Source of the DNA: Vibrio parahaemolyticus
Lineage (GTDB): Bacteria; Pseudomonadota; Gammaproteobacteria; Enterobacterales; Vibrionaceae
Length of the DNA stretch: 64,000 bases
Direction: 5' to 3'
NCBI RefSeq assembly: GCF_900460535.1
Contig: NZ_UHIL01000001.1
Coordinates: forward strand, 868,001-932,000
Shown one piece after another: positions 18,014 to 27,918 of this stretch (position 1 is its first letter; every line of letters begins with the position of its first letter). A program made the translations under genes and the position numbers. The notes under the pieces were generated by a model, which was given only the letters and a program-made list of their open reading frames with translations, was not told the DNA's origin and searched no databases.

Positions 18014-18158
18014 TGAGACAAAGTCGTGGATAATTTCTTTTTGATACCGGGTTTGTCTCAGTTAATGAATGGTTTTCGAACTGTTAATGCGGTTGATGTG
18101 CTACTGTTTTTATTATGTTTAATTGGAGTGGCGTTTTTGCAAAATATGTCTCCAATTA
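18014..18158. repeat. Inverted repeats before the AbgT-type gene
   Basis: TGAGACAAA at 18014-18022 pairs with TTTGTCTCA at 18052-18060, and TAATTGGAG at 18120-18128 pairs with CTCCAATTA at 18150-18158. Both are perfect 9-base arms with loops of 29 and 21 bases. They lie in the 287-base gap between the pilV-like gene and the transporter. The first could help end the pilin transcript; the second could be an operator or leader structure for the transporter. Confidence 0.4.
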
Positions 18159-18280
18159 TGGAAAAAATCATAGAACCTTGTGCTTTCCCTATCCTTATTT
18201 ACTAGAATGCTGTGTTGATAATAGGCCGTTATAATTATTCAAATAGGCCTTGGCACCAACATCATTCATATGGAGTTACC

Positions 18281-19840
18281 ATGAGTAACCAAGCTGTAAA
18301 TAAGGCACCATCATCGAAGCCGAGCGGGATGGATCGCTTTCTAAACTTTATCGAGCGTGCAGGTAATAAAATTCCTGATCCTGCGATTTTGTTTTTCTGG
18401 GCACTGATCATTACTTGGGCTGCGTCTGCACTTTTGTCGAATGTGACTTTCGACCTTCCAAACCCTCGAACGGGCGAAGCTCTTACCATTACTAACTTAC
18501 TTACGGGTGAAGCTCTAGCAAGTTTCCTTGCTAACATGGTCACTACGTTTACTGGTTTTGCACCTCTAGGCATCGTATTAGTTGCAATGTTGGGTGTAGG
18601 TGTTGCGGATTCTTCTGGTTTTATCACGACTGGCCTTAAGAAGATGCTGAACTTCACTCCAGCGAAGCTACTTACACCAATGCTTATTCTTGTCGCAATC
18701 ATCTCGCATACCGCGGCTGATGCGGGCTACGTTTTGGTTATTCCTCTAGGTGGTATCATTTTCCATGCCGCTGGTCGTCACCCTCTAGCTGGTATCGCAG
18801 CGGCATTTGCTGGTGTGTCTGGTGGTTTCTCTGCAAACTTCATTCCTTCAGGTATTGACCCATTGCTCGCTGGTTTCACACAAACGGCAGCACAGGTTCT
18901 TGATCCTGAATACGTGGTTAACCCTCTAGCAAACATCTTCTTCACTGGTCTATCTTCAGTGATCATCGTTGCTATCGGTTGGTACGTGACTGAGAAAATC
19001 ATCGAGCCACGTCTTGCAAAGATGCCAATTGATGAAGATGCAGAAACGGCACCAAACTTAGGCTCTTTCACTGAGTTGGAATCAAAAGCATTCCGCTACG
19101 CTGGCTGGGCTATGATGGCGGGTATTGCACTTCTTGTTGCCGCGTTATTGCCTGAGAACTCGGCACTTCGTTCTCCTGAAGGCGAAATTACGGTGTTTTC
19201 TGCGCCTATCATGAAGTCGATTGTTCCACTGATCTTCATTCTATTTATCATCCCTGGTTACGTTTACGGTAAAGTATCTGGCACCTTTAAGACAAGTAAC
19301 GACATCATCAAAGCGATGGCGGACACCATGTCGACCATGGGCGCATACATTGTCATGTCGTTCTTCTGTGCTCAGTTCCTATCTGCATTTGCTCAGTCAA
19401 ACATCGGTACGATGCTAGCGTTGTATGGTGCTGAAGGCTTAAAAGCGATGAACCTACCAGGTGAAGCAACCATCATTGGTATGATCTTGCTAACAGCGGC
19501 TGTAAACCTACTTATCGGTTCCGCTTCTGCGAAATGGGCTTTGATTGGTCCAATCCTAGTTCCAATGCTAATGGCGGTAGGTATTTCTCCTGAACTATCT
19601 CAGGCGGCTTACCGTGTGGGTGACTCAGTATCGAACATCATTTCGCCTCTGATGGTATTCTTCCCTCTTGTAGTGGTTTACTGTCAACGTTACGTGAAGT
19701 CGACAGGCATTGGTACACTTGCGTCACTGATGATGCCATTCTCGATTGCTATGTTGATTGGTTGGTCAATCTTCCTAGTTCTTTACTGGATGGTAGGTAT
19801 CCCACTAGGTATTCAAGCTCCGTACACATACACGATGTAA
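18281..19840 (+). CDS. AbgT family transporter
   Basis: A 519-residue inner-membrane protein of the AbgT family, whose founding member imports p-aminobenzoyl-glutamate in E. coli; other members export sulfonamides and antimetabolites. Family features include the N-terminal NKIPDPAILFFWA, the hairpin region GVSGGFSANFIPSGIDPLLAGF and the late conserved ASAKWALIGPILVPMLMAVG. About a dozen hydrophobic segments are visible. The ATG at 18281 has GGAG nine bases upstream; 23 in-frame codons before it are not used. It is monocistronic with its own terminator. Substrate is not deducible. Confidence 0.92.
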   Translation: MSNQAVNKAPSSKPSGMDRFLNFIERAGNKIPDPAILFFWALIITWAASALLSNVTFDLPNPRTGEALTITNLLTGEALASFLANMVTTFTGFAPLGIVLVAMLGVGVADSSGFITTGLKKMLNFTPAKLLTPMLILVAIISHTAADAGYVLVIPLGGIIFHAAGRHPLAGIAAAFAGVSGGFSANFIPSGIDPLLAGFTQTAAQVLDPEYVVNPLANIFFTGLSSVIIVAIGWYVTEKIIEPRLAKMPIDEDAETAPNLGSFTELESKAFRYAGWAMMAGIALLVAALLPENSALRSPEGEITVFSAPIMKSIVPLIFILFIIPGYVYGKVSGTFKTSNDIIKAMADTMSTMGAYIVMSFFCAQFLSAFAQSNIGTMLALYGAEGLKAMNLPGEATIIGMILLTAAVNLLIGSASAKWALIGPILVPMLMAVGISPELSQAAYRVGDSVSNIISPLMVFFPLVVVYCQRYVKSTGIGTLASLMMPFSIAMLIGWSIFLVLYWMVGIPLGIQAPYTYTM

Positions 19841-19857
19841 ATGATCGAATATTAGAG

Positions 19858-19889
19858 AAGCGCAGGTCGAAAGGTCTGCGCTTTTTTGT
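19858..19889 (+). terminator. Terminator of the AbgT-type gene
   Basis: AAGCGCAG and CTGCGCTT pair around a small GGTCGAAAGGT loop and are followed by TTTTTGTTTT. Almost the same hairpin recurs after purL. Confidence 0.88.
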
Positions 19890-20004
19890 TTTGAGGTGCT
19901 ATTACGAAAGAGGCGCATCTCCAAAACTTATGTCCTGCTGTAGTGAAAGCGATGTTGGTGGTAATATTTCTCTATTCATAGTTACCTTCCTTTCTGGAGC
20001 CCTT

Positions 20005-20529
20005 TTGTCTGAGCATCAATTTACCCCACAAGACGAAATTTTTATGCGCTGTGCACTTGCATTAGCTGAACAAGCTGAATTGGAAGGAGAGGTGCCTGTG
20101 GGAGCGGTATTAGTTAAAGATGGAGAAGTGATTGCAGAAGGCTGGAACCGCTCTATCTGCTCTCATGATGCAACAGCACATGCGGAGATTCAGACTCTAC
20201 GTAACGCTGGGGCTGTGTTAGAAAACTATCGACTTTTAGACACCACTCTCTATGTCACACTAGAGCCTTGCCCGATGTGCGCAGGAGCACTGTTGCACAG
20301 CAGAGTGAAACGCGTGGTATTTGGCGCGCCAGATCTTAAAGCTGGCGCGGCTGGTACGGTATTGAACTTGTTTGAGAGCCAAGCGGCTTACCATTACGCA
20401 ACGGTCGAAAAAGGGCTGTTAGAAGATGAGTGCCGTGAGCAGTTGCAGGCCTTTTTCAAGCGTCGTCGCAAAGAAATTAAGGCCAAGAAACAAGAGAAAA
20501 AAGCGTTAGAAGGTAAGCAAGAAGATTAA
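20005..20529 (+). CDS. tadA: tRNA-specific adenosine deaminase TadA
   Basis: A 174-residue enzyme that deaminates A34 to inosine in tRNA-Arg(ACG). Zinc and catalytic motifs are intact: HAEIQTL (His and the proton-shuttle Glu) and PCPMCAG (two Cys ligands). VPVGAVLV and NYRLLDTTLYVTLEPC are typical. The start is taken as TTG at 20005 (LSEHQF), because alignment with E. coli TadA (MSEVEF) begins there and GGAG lies at correct spacing; the frame is open 81 codons further but overlaps the transporter gene and its terminator. The C-terminus is a Lys-rich tail. Confidence 0.95.
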   Translation: MSEHQFTPQDEIFMRCALALAEQAELEGEVPVGAVLVKDGEVIAEGWNRSICSHDATAHAEIQTLRNAGAVLENYRLLDTTLYVTLEPCPMCAGALLHSRVKRVVFGAPDLKAGAAGTVLNLFESQAAYHYATVEKGLLEDECREQLQAFFKRRRKEIKAKKQEKKALEGKQED

Positions 20530-20546
20530 GTTGGTGAGTTGTGTTC

Positions 20547-20580
20547 AGCAAACATCTACGGGTGCGTAGATGTTTGCTTT
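20547..20580 (+). terminator. tadA terminator
   Basis: AGCAAACATCTACG-GGTG-CGTAGATGTTTGCT is a perfect 14-bp stem with a weak TT tail, just beyond tadA. On the minus strand it could also follow the small basic gene at 20587-20721. Confidence 0.75.
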
Positions 20581-20586
20581 AAGTTC

Positions 20587-20721
20587 TTAGTGATTTACTA
20601 AGTGAACGAATACACGATTGCGTGAGCTGACTTTCTTTTTCATCGTTGTCAGCTTTCGCTTGCGGCGAATCGCAGCCACTGTCTTATTCAAACGCTTTGA
20701 CTGCACTCTACGTCTTCTCAT
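20587..20721 (-). CDS. Small very basic protein of unknown function
   Basis: A 44-residue ORF starting MRRRRVQSKRLNKT and ending RVFVHLVNH, with about a third Arg or Lys. The start is supported by a textbook AGGAGG seven bases before the ATG, which outranks the upstream in-frame ATG at 20781. It lies convergent to tadA and is followed by the long hairpin at 20547-20580. No cysteine, signal peptide or membrane segment is present; the composition suggests binding to RNA, DNA or the ribosome. It does not match a ribosomal protein I recognise. Annotated vibrio genomes place a small hypothetical near tadA and mltF, but I cannot confirm homology. Confidence 0.6.
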   Translation of the reverse strand: MRRRRVQSKRLNKTVAAIRRKRKLTTMKKKVSSRNRVFVHLVNH

Positions 20722-20992
20722 ATCCGAACCTCCTGCAGACAAGACTACAAACACCCTCTCGCGATACAGCGCACGCTGCATCTACTTTGCATTGTGGATG
20801 ACATTCTAGTGATGGAGTCACTTCAAATTAGGAGAGAGGGAAACCAACCGAACCGATTTATTCCGCAAGCATCAATTAACGGGTATGGACGCTGCAGTAA
20901 GGTGTTGACCAATCACGTTTGTATGCACTTACTATGATGACTGGTCTGGATCGGAACATCGGATTTTAGATAAGTTCTACCTTGGACTCAAC

Positions 20993-21023
20993 AAAAAAGA
21001 CGAGCTTCACACTCGTCTTTTTT
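20993..21023. terminator. Bidirectional terminator downstream of mltF
   Basis: AAAAAAGACGAG and CTCGTCTTTTTT form a hairpin with T runs on both strands. It ends mltF on the minus strand. On the plus strand no gene lies between tadA and this point. Confidence 0.88.
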
Positions 21024-21029
21024 GCGTGT

Positions 21030-22619
21030 TTATTCTTCTTCTTGGTCTAAATCTTCATCGACGTCATTGGTGACATCAGAGGCACCAGACACTTCTTTTG
21101 CAATGGTTTCCACCGCACCAGAAACAAGCAACTCTGGATTTAGCGGTGGGATAACCTGTAGATCATCCGTATCTTCATCAATGGAAGGCTTTTGGCTGAC
21201 ATGCCCAATGATTGATTGGTAGTAGCGTCGAATATTTTCAACGTAATTTCGTGCCTCGTCTCCACGAGCGTAGCCATAACGAGTTTGGCTGTAGTAACGC
21301 TTTTGTCGTAACAGCGGTAGTCGGTCTTTTACATCTGCCCATGCGTTTGGATCGCCACCTTGTGCCTTGGTTAATCGACGCGCGTCCATCATGTGGCCAT
21401 AACCAATATTGTACGATGCCAATGCAAACCAAATTTTTTCATGTTCGTTAATCGTATCAGGTACGCGAGCGACAATGCGACGCAGGTATTCCACACCACC
21501 ACGAACAGATTGTTCTGGGTTTAGACGATCGGTTACACCAACACTTTTCGCAGTTGGTAAAGTCAGCATCATCATGCCACGAACACCCGTAGGCGATTTT
21601 GCTTTTGGTTTCCAATGAGATTCTTGGTAGGCCAAAGCCGCGATTAAACGCCAATCAAACTCTTCGCTGTATTTTTGGAACAGCGGGGCCCATCTCGGCA
21701 ACTTATCATCAAGAGCACGAATAAAGGCACGCGTGTCCACGTAGTCAAACGCTTCAATATGGCCAATGTACTTCTCTTCAAGAGAAGCTAGCTCGCCAGA
21801 TTGTTTGATATTGCCGAAAAACTCAATCAGCATCGCATACAAGCTCTCATCCTCTGAGCGGCGAGTAAACCATGATACTGGTTGATCTTCGGTGAGCTCA
21901 AAAGCAAGTGCTAAATCTGGATACAGGCGTTGCGCGAGAGACAGCTCTACGGAATCAGTGACGGTGAAACGCAGTTCTCCAGCCGATACATGTTTCAGTA
22001 AATCGCGAGTGTCAGCATCGCCCACGATTTCAAACTGCAATTCAGGATACTGCTTTTTCAATGCCGTCAGTGTCGGAACATATTGAGACTGTTCGACAAT
22101 TTTCAATGTTTGCGCGCCAGCATTCACGTCTTCTTCTGATTGACTGTCTTTGGATGCTTGATACTCGATAAGCTGCTCAATATCACGAGGACGAAGCTGG
22201 CCCTTTTTGTAGACCACTTGCTGGCTTACATAATAATAAGCAGGGCCAGGTCTAAAACGTTTGACGGCTTGTGAGGTTTGATTAAGCCCCGTAGCAATAA
22301 TATCGATGTCGCCCTTCTTTAAGGCAGGGAAAAGGTCGGCTTGTCTGAAAGCGGGTTTGATTTCTAGCTTTACGCCCAACTCTTCTGCAAATTTACGCGC
22401 CAGCTCATAATCCAAACCCGCAGGGCCATCAGGACCAATGTAGTACGAGAGTTGGTTGTTGAGCGTGCCAACGCGTAGCACTCCGCGCTCTTGGATTTTC
22501 TCGAATTCACTTTTCGGCTGCGACTCAATTTGGCAGGCAGAAAGTAGTAGCACAGAAGCAAAAAGTAGAACGCTGCGCTTGAGTCGGTTGAAGTGGCGTA
22601 TTTGCATTGATCGGTACAT
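21030..22619 (-). CDS. mltF: Membrane-bound lytic transglycosylase MltF
   Basis: A 529-residue outer-membrane lipoprotein that cleaves peptidoglycan glycan strands to 1,6-anhydromuropeptides. The signal peptide has lipobox LLSAC with Cys29. A periplasmic solute-binding-like domain (about residues 40-290, with RVGTLNNQLSYYIGPDG and DIIATGLN) precedes the SLT lysozyme-like domain, where YQESHW holds the catalytic Glu and SPTGVRGMMMLTLPTA, GGVEYL and ASYNIGYG are typical. An acidic tail (DEDLDQEEE) follows. Length agrees with E. coli MltF (518). It is divergent from purL, as in enteric bacteria. A second ATG four codons on is an alternative start. Confidence 0.95.
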   Translation of the reverse strand: MYRSMQIRHFNRLKRSVLLFASVLLLSACQIESQPKSEFEKIQERGVLRVGTLNNQLSYYIGPDGPAGLDYELARKFAEELGVKLEIKPAFRQADLFPALKKGDIDIIATGLNQTSQAVKRFRPGPAYYYVSQQVVYKKGQLRPRDIEQLIEYQASKDSQSEEDVNAGAQTLKIVEQSQYVPTLTALKKQYPELQFEIVGDADTRDLLKHVSAGELRFTVTDSVELSLAQRLYPDLALAFELTEDQPVSWFTRRSEDESLYAMLIEFFGNIKQSGELASLEEKYIGHIEAFDYVDTRAFIRALDDKLPRWAPLFQKYSEEFDWRLIAALAYQESHWKPKAKSPTGVRGMMMLTLPTAKSVGVTDRLNPEQSVRGGVEYLRRIVARVPDTINEHEKIWFALASYNIGYGHMMDARRLTKAQGGDPNAWADVKDRLPLLRQKRYYSQTRYGYARGDEARNYVENIRRYYQSIIGHVSQKPSIDEDTDDLQVIPPLNPELLVSGAVETIAKEVSGASDVTNDVDEDLDQEEE

Positions 22620-22747
22620 CTCAGAAAATTTCTAGTGGTCTTTATATCAAAGCGTGGAGATGGGGCAAAGTGAATCGGACAGATAGAGTGCGACATTGTG
22701 TGTTTTATCGACATTTCGGCTACAACTCAAATTTGACAAAAAAAATG

Positions 22748-22763
22748 ACGCAAACGGTTGCTT
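22748..22763 (+). promoter_or_regulatory. PurR operator of purL
   Basis: ACGCAAACGGTTGCTT matches the PurR consensus ACGCAAACGTTTNCNT at all but one or two positions. It lies just upstream of the purL promoter (-35 TTACAT at 22770, 17-base spacer, -10 TATAAT at 22793-22798), so the gene should be repressed by PurR with hypoxanthine or guanine. Confidence 0.88.
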
Positions 22764-22769
22764 TTGATG

Positions 22770-22798
22770 TTACATCACAAAAACAATTGCTATATAAT
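22770..22798 (+). promoter_or_regulatory. purL promoter
   Basis: TTACAT at 22770-22775 and TATAAT at 22793-22798 with a 17-base spacer form a good sigma-70 promoter about 100 bases before the purL ATG. Confidence 0.75.
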
Positions 22799-22906
22799 GC
22801 GCTCGCAATGACGAGGTGGAATCGGCATAGGTTCGATAAAGATTAAGTTAAGTGTCTGAATTTATTCCAATATCACCTTAATCAATTGCATAAGAGACCT
22901 AAGCAC

Positions 22907-25900
22907 ATGAGAATTTTGCGTGGCTCCCCAGCTCTTTCTGAGTTTCGTGTAAATAAACTACTGGAACTTTGTCGTGAACAAGATCTGCCTGTAACTGGCA
23001 TCTATGCCGAGTTTATGCATTTTGCAGATCTAAAGTCTGACCTTGATGACCAAGAGTTAGAAAAACTTGAAAAGTTACTAACTTACGGCCCAACAATTGA
23101 AGAGCATGAGCCAGAAGGTCTTCTACTTCTTGTAACGCCTCGTCCAGGCACTATCTCGCCTTGGTCTTCTAAATCTACCGATATCGCTATTAACTGTGGT
23201 CTGGACACTGTTAAGCGTCTGGAGCGCGGTACGGCTTACTACGTAGAATCTTCAGTTGTTCTATCAGAAGCTCAAGTTGACGCTGTCAAAGCGTTAATTC
23301 ACGACCGCATGATGGAAACGGTGTTCACAGAACTTGAAGCCGCGTCAGCGCTGTTTACAGTCGCAGAGCCAAAGCCTGTGGCGCATGTTGATATCTTAGC
23401 GGGCGGTCGTCTTGCGCTTGAAGAAGCAAACGTTTCCCTTGGTTTGGCACTCGCAGAAGATGAAATTGATTACTTGGTGGAGAATTTCACTAAGTTAGGT
23501 CGTAACCCTAACGACATCGAGCTGATGATGTTTGCTCAGGCGAACTCAGAGCACTGTCGTCATAAGATCTTTAATGCAGACTGGACTATCGATGGCGTCG
23601 ACCAAGAGAAGTCTCTGTTTAAGATGATCAAAAACACATTCGAAACGACACCAGACCATGTTCTGTCTGCTTACAAAGATAATGCAGCGGTAATGACGGG
23701 TTCTAAAGTGGGTCGTTTCTTCCCAGATCCGAAATCTCGTCAATACACTTACCACCATGAAGATGCGCACATCTTGATGAAGGTAGAGACGCACAACCAC
23801 CCGACGGCTATCTCTCCTTGGCCAGGTGCATCAACGGGTTCTGGTGGTGAAATCCGTGACGAAGGCGCGACCGGTATCGGTGGTAAGCCAAAAGCGGGTC
23901 TGGTTGGTTTTACAACGTCTAACTTGCGTATTCCTGGTTTTGAACAGCCTTGGGAAACGGACTTCGGTAAGCCGGGTCGTATCGTAAACGCACTGGACAT
24001 CATGCTTGAAGGTCCTCTGGGCGGCGCTGCATTCAACAATGAATTTGGTCGTCCAAACCTACTGGGTTACTTCCGTACTTACGAAGAGAAAGTGACCTCT
24101 CACGCAGGTGAAGAAGTGCGTGGTTATCACAAGCCAATCATGATTGCTGGTGGTATGGGTAACATCCGTGACGAACACGTGCAGAAGAAAGAGATCCCAG
24201 TTGGTGCAAGCCTAATCGTACTTGGTGGTCCAGCAATGAACATCGGTCTTGGTGGCGGTGCGGCGTCTTCAATGGCGTCTGGTCAGTCAGCAGAAGATCT
24301 GGACTTTGCTTCAGTACAACGTGAAAACCCAGAGATGGAGCGTCGTTGTCAGGAAGTTATCGACCGTTGTTGGCAGTTAGGTGAAGAGAACCCAATCGCA
24401 TTTATCCACGATGTGGGCGCGGGCGGTATCTCTAACGCACTTCCTGAGCTTTGTGACGATGGCGAGCGTGGCGGTAAGTTCCAGCTACGTGATGTACCAA
24501 ATGATGAATTGAGCATGAGCCCGCTGGAAATCTGGTGTAACGAATCTCAGGAACGTTACGTTCTTGCGGTTGCGCCAGAGCATATGGAAGCATTCGATGC
24601 AATCTGTAAGCGTGAGCGTGCACCTTACGCAGTGGTTGGTGTGGCAACAGAAGAGCGTCATCTGACGCTAGAAGATTCTCACTTCGATAACACTCCAATT
24701 GATATGCCAATGGATATCTTGCTTGGTAAAACACCGAAGATGCACCGTGAAGCAACGACTTTGAAAGTAGATAGCCCAGCGATCGTACGCGACGGTATCG
24801 AAATCAACGAAGCGGTAGATCGCGTACTTCGTCTTCCTACGGTTGCTGAGAAAACATTCCTGATCACGATCGGTGACCGCTCAGTTACTGGTTTAGTTGC
24901 TCGTGACCAAATGGTTGGTCCTTGGCAGGTGCCTGTGGCGAACTGTGCAGTTACGGCGGCAAGTTACGACACATACCACGGTGAAGCGATGTCGATGGGT
25001 GAGCGTACTCCGGTTGCTCTATTAGACTTCGGCGCGTCTGCTCGTCTGGCGGTTGGTGAATCTCTGACTAACATCGCAGCGACAGATATCGGCGATATCA
25101 AACGCATTAAGCTGTCAGCGAACTGGATGTCTCCAGCGGGTCACCCAGGTGAAGATGCGGGTCTTTACGAAGCAGTGAAAGCGGTTGGTGAAGAGCTATG
25201 TCCGGCGCTAGGTCTGACTATCCCGGTTGGTAAAGACTCAATGTCAATGAAGACTAAGTGGGAAGAGAATGGCGAAAGCAAAGAAGTGACTTCGCCACTA
25301 TCGCTAGTTATCACTGCGTTTGGTCGTGTTGAAGACGTACGTAAGACAGTAACGCCTCAGCTACGCACATCTGATACCTTGGAAGGACTAGGTGACACTT
25401 CACTTGTTCTTGTAGACCTAGGTAACGGCAAAAACCGTTTGGGTGCAACAGCACTGGCACAGGTTTACAAGCAGCTGGGTGATAAGCCGGCAGACGTAGA
25501 CAATGCAGAGCAGCTAAAAGGCTTCTTCGATGCAATGCAAAATCTCGTACGTAACGACAAGCTGCTTGCTTATCACGATAAAGGTGACGGCGGTCTATTT
25601 GTAACATTGGCTGAGATGGCATTTGCTGGTCACTGTGGCGTAAAGGCGAACATCGCAGAGCTGGGTGAAGATGCGCTAGCTGTTCTATTTAACGAAGAAT
25701 TAGGTGCGGTTGTTCAGGTTAAAAACGACGACCTGGACTCAGTCCTATCTACGCTAGCGGCAAACGGCTTAGAAGCATGTTCACATGTAATTGGTTCTGT
25801 TGAAGCATCAGACGACTTTGTTATCACTTCTGGTGATGATGTTGTGCTTAAGCGTTCACGTACCGAACTACGTGTTATCTGGGCAGAAACTACGCATAAA

Positions 25901-26815
25901 ATGCAGGCGCTACGTGATAACCCTGCATGTGCAGACCAAGAATTTGAAGCGAAGAAAGACAACTCAGACCCAGGTCTGAACGTATCTCTAAGCTTTGATG
26001 TAAATGAAGATATCGCAGCCCCTTACATTGCGAAAGGCGCGAAACCTAAGATGGCGATTCTGCGTGAGCAAGGTGTCAACTCTCACGTTGAAATGGCAGC
26101 AGCGTTTGACCGCGCTGGTTTTGAAGCAACTGACATCCACATGAGCGATATTCTGACAGGCCAAGTGGTACTGGATGAGTACCAAGGTCTGGTAGCATGT
26201 GGTGGTTTCTCTTACGGTGACGTACTAGGTGCGGGTGAAGGGTGGGCGAAGTCTATCCTGTTTAACGCACAAGCGCGTGAGCAGTTCCAAGTGTTCTTTA
26301 ATCGTGAAGATACATTCTCTCTCGGAGTATGTAACGGCTGTCAGATGCTGTCGAACCTGAAAGAGCTGATCCCGGGGGCAGACTTGTGGCCACGTTTTGT
26401 TCGCAACGAATCTGAGCGTTTTGAAGCGCGCTTTAGCTTAGTTGAAGTACAAAAGTCTGATTCTGTGTTCTTCGATGGCATGGCGGGATCTCGTATGCCT
26501 ATCGCGGTTTCTCACGGTGAAGGTCGTGTCGAAGTACGTGACGGTGAGCACCTAAATGCAATCGAAGCATCAGGTACTGTAGCGCTACGTTACGTTGATA
26601 ATAACGGCAACCCAACGCAACAATACCCGAACAACCCGAACGGTTCGCCAAATGCGATTACCGGTCTGACTACCGCTGACGGCCGTGTAACCATTATGAT
26701 GCCTCACCCTGAGCGTGTATTCCGCACGGTTGCAAACTCTTGGGCTCCAGAAGGCTGGGGTGAAAACGGTGCTTGGATGCGTATGTTCCAAAACGCACGT
26801 AAGAACATCGGTTAA
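22907..26815 (+). CDS. purL: Phosphoribosylformylglycinamidine synthase
   Basis: A 1302-residue large-type FGAM synthase, step four of purine synthesis, converting FGAR and glutamine to FGAM with ATP. Order of parts: N-terminal PurS-like domain, linker, two AIRS-type ATP-binding halves ([16 protein letters not shown] and later [13 protein letters not shown]), and a C-terminal class I glutaminase with GVCNGCQML (nucleophile Cys) and the His/Glu pair in [10 protein letters not shown]. The start [19 protein letters not shown] aligns with E. coli PurL ([12 protein letters not shown]), so the seven preceding in-frame codons are left out. It is monocistronic. Confidence 0.98.
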   Translation: MRILRGSPALSEFRVNKLLELCREQDLPVTGIYAEFMHFADLKSDLDDQELEKLEKLLTYGPTIEEHEPEGLLLLVTPRPGTISPWSSKSTDIAINCGLDTVKRLERGTAYYVESSVVLSEAQVDAVKALIHDRMMETVFTELEAASALFTVAEPKPVAHVDILAGGRLALEEANVSLGLALAEDEIDYLVENFTKLGRNPNDIELMMFAQANSEHCRHKIFNADWTIDGVDQEKSLFKMIKNTFETTPDHVLSAYKDNAAVMTGSKVGRFFPDPKSRQYTYHHEDAHILMKVETHNHPTAISPWPGASTGSGGEIRDEGATGIGGKPKAGLVGFTTSNLRIPGFEQPWETDFGKPGRIVNALDIMLEGPLGGAAFNNEFGRPNLLGYFRTYEEKVTSHAGEEVRGYHKPIMIAGGMGNIRDEHVQKKEIPVGASLIVLGGPAMNIGLGGGAASSMASGQSAEDLDFASVQRENPEMERRCQEVIDRCWQLGEENPIAFIHDVGAGGISNALPELCDDGERGGKFQLRDVPNDELSMSPLEIWCNESQERYVLAVAPEHMEAFDAICKRERAPYAVVGVATEERHLTLEDSHFDNTPIDMPMDILLGKTPKMHREATTLKVDSPAIVRDGIEINEAVDRVLRLPTVAEKTFLITIGDRSVTGLVARDQMVGPWQVPVANCAVTAASYDTYHGEAMSMGERTPVALLDFGASARLAVGESLTNIAATDIGDIKRIKLSANWMSPAGHPGEDAGLYEAVKAVGEELCPALGLTIPVGKDSMSMKTKWEENGESKEVTSPLSLVITAFGRVEDVRKTVTPQLRTSDTLEGLGDTSLVLVDLGNGKNRLGATALAQVYKQLGDKPADVDNAEQLKGFFDAMQNLVRNDKLLAYHDKGDGGLFVTLAEMAFAGHCGVKANIAELGEDALAVLFNEELGAVVQVKNDDLDSVLSTLAANGLEACSHVIGSVEASDDFVITSGDDVVLKRSRTELRVIWAETTHKMQALRDNPACADQEFEAKKDNSDPGLNVSLSFDVNEDIAAPYIAKGAKPKMAILREQGVNSHVEMAAAFDRAGFEATDIHMSDILTGQVVLDEYQGLVACGGFSYGDVLGAGEGWAKSILFNAQAREQFQVFFNREDTFSLGVCNGCQMLSNLKELIPGADLWPRFVRNESERFEARFSLVEVQKSDSVFFDGMAGSRMPIAVSHGEGRVEVRDGEHLNAIEASGTVALRYVDNNGNPTQQYPNNPNGSPNAITGLTTADGRVTIMMPHPERVFRTVANSWAPEGWGENGAWMRMFQNARKNIG

Positions 26816-26836
26816 GTCTTAATACTTTACAAACGC

Positions 26837-26872
26837 AAAGCGCAGATCGAAAGATCTGCGCTTTTCTTTTTT
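26837..26872 (+). terminator. purL terminator
   Basis: AAAGCGCAGATC-GAAA-GATCTGCGCTTT is a 12-bp stem with a GAAA tetraloop followed by TCTTTTTT. Confidence 0.92.
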
Positions 26873-27084
26873 GGGATTGTGGAAGTGCGAAGTCGAAAAC
26901 GGGCTAGTACACTTATTGCCAACAACCAATGTGGTTTAAGTGTGGAAAATAAAATTTTTGCAGCCAATCATAATGATTTATGCTCTAATACCGCGCTTAC
27001 CAAGGGATGGTGTTAAACAGCTCAGCTTAGATGGAGTTATCAAGTTGACCGAATCCCTGATTAATCCCTTAGGAACTGAAATAG

Positions 27085-27387
27085 ATGTCTAAAAATCCAA
27101 AATTTGCTATCCGCGTAACTGAAAAACGTAACGGTTGGAGCGCAGAAATCACTCGTCAAGTAACGTCTCGCAAAACAATGGTTTCAAAACGTGAAACTGG
27201 GTTTGACAGCGAAGAAAAAGCACAAGCTTGGGCTGAACAAGAACTTGCGGGCTTCATCGAAAACCAAGTTGTTCGTAATGAGCGTAAAGCTGTACAGCGT
27301 CAAGAACGTGAAGCAGAGCAACTTGCGGCAAAAGTTCGCAAAGAAGAAGCTCGTAAAGCACGCGAAGCTGAAGCTGACGAAGAATAA
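27085..27387 (+). CDS. Small conserved protein (DUF3622-like)
   Basis: A 100-residue cytosolic protein. The first half (KFAIRVTEKRNGWSAEITRQVTSRKTMVSKRETGFDSEEKAQAWAEQEL) looks like a small alpha/beta fold of the DUF3622 family known from vibrios, from memory and unsearched. The second half is a charged single helix rich in Arg, Glu, Lys and Ala (about residues 60-100), likely a coiled coil. It is single-gene, with GGAACTGAA before the ATG and its own terminator. Function unknown. Confidence 0.8.
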   Translation: MSKNPKFAIRVTEKRNGWSAEITRQVTSRKTMVSKRETGFDSEEKAQAWAEQELAGFIENQVVRNERKAVQRQEREAEQLAAKVRKEEARKAREAEADEE

Positions 27388-27430
27388 TGGCATATATTCC
27401 GATAGATGTTTCGATCTGCCGGTAATGCTA

Positions 27431-27464
27431 AAAAGCCCTGAAGTTTTCTTCAGGGCTTTTTTGT
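27431..27464. terminator. Bidirectional terminator at 27.4 kb
   Basis: AAAGCCCTGAAG-TTTT-CTTCAGGGCTTT with T runs on both strands separates the convergent genes at 27085-27387 and 27475-27918. Confidence 0.9.
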
Positions 27465-27474
27465 TGGCTCATTT

Positions 27475-27918
27475 TCATAAGCAGTCAGAAGAAACCGAGA
27501 AGCCAAAAGAGCCTTCGGAAGGTGCGGCAAACTGTTGGTTACCAGGCAGTAAGTGAGGATTGTTTGCGTAAACACGATGAGATGATTTGTTATTACGTGT
27601 ATGCACAGGCGGTAAATCAATATGATGTAAGCCATCCGAAAGATCGTTGGCCTCACCGTAGTCAAAGTCTGTTGTAACCTCGGCGTTATTTTTTGTGTGG
27701 TAACAATGATCTGGCTTACCTTCCTCTCGCCATTTGAGTTCTGAGCGTTGCGCGTCCAAGTTGAGTTCATCTGGAACAGATGAAGCATAATGATCTTCTA
27801 GTGAATGTTGTTGACTTTGTTCTTGTAAGTATTGAGCGATGTTTTCAGATTCTTGAGCGAGGAGATTTGCAGAAAGTCCAAGTCCCAACAAACAGCTAAT
27901 GAGTTGTGTTTTATTCAT
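27475..27918 (-). CDS. Secreted protein of unknown function
   Basis: A 147-residue protein. The start at 27918 is chosen because it gives a signal peptide (MNKTQLISCLLGLGLSANLLA, cleavage near Ala21); the longer open frame does not. The mature part is Asp-, Ser- and His-rich, hydrophilic and probably periplasmic or secreted, with two Cys (CYH and the C-terminal CL). No family is recognised. It sits between a DUF3622-like gene and an AstE-like deacylase, both in separate transcription units. Confidence 0.65.
   Translation of the reverse strand: MNKTQLISCLLGLGLSANLLAQESENIAQYLQEQSQQHSLEDHYASSVPDELNLDAQRSELKWREEGKPDHCYHTKNNAEVTTDFDYGEANDLSDGLHHIDLPPVHTRNNKSSHRVYANNPHLLPGNQQFAAPSEGSFGFSVSSDCL

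Noticed and set aside
20811..21000. Several GGA triplets, including one in a small hairpin loop, suggesting a CsrB-type RNA
   Set aside because: Too few and mostly unstructured, and no VarA-type upstream repeat is visible.
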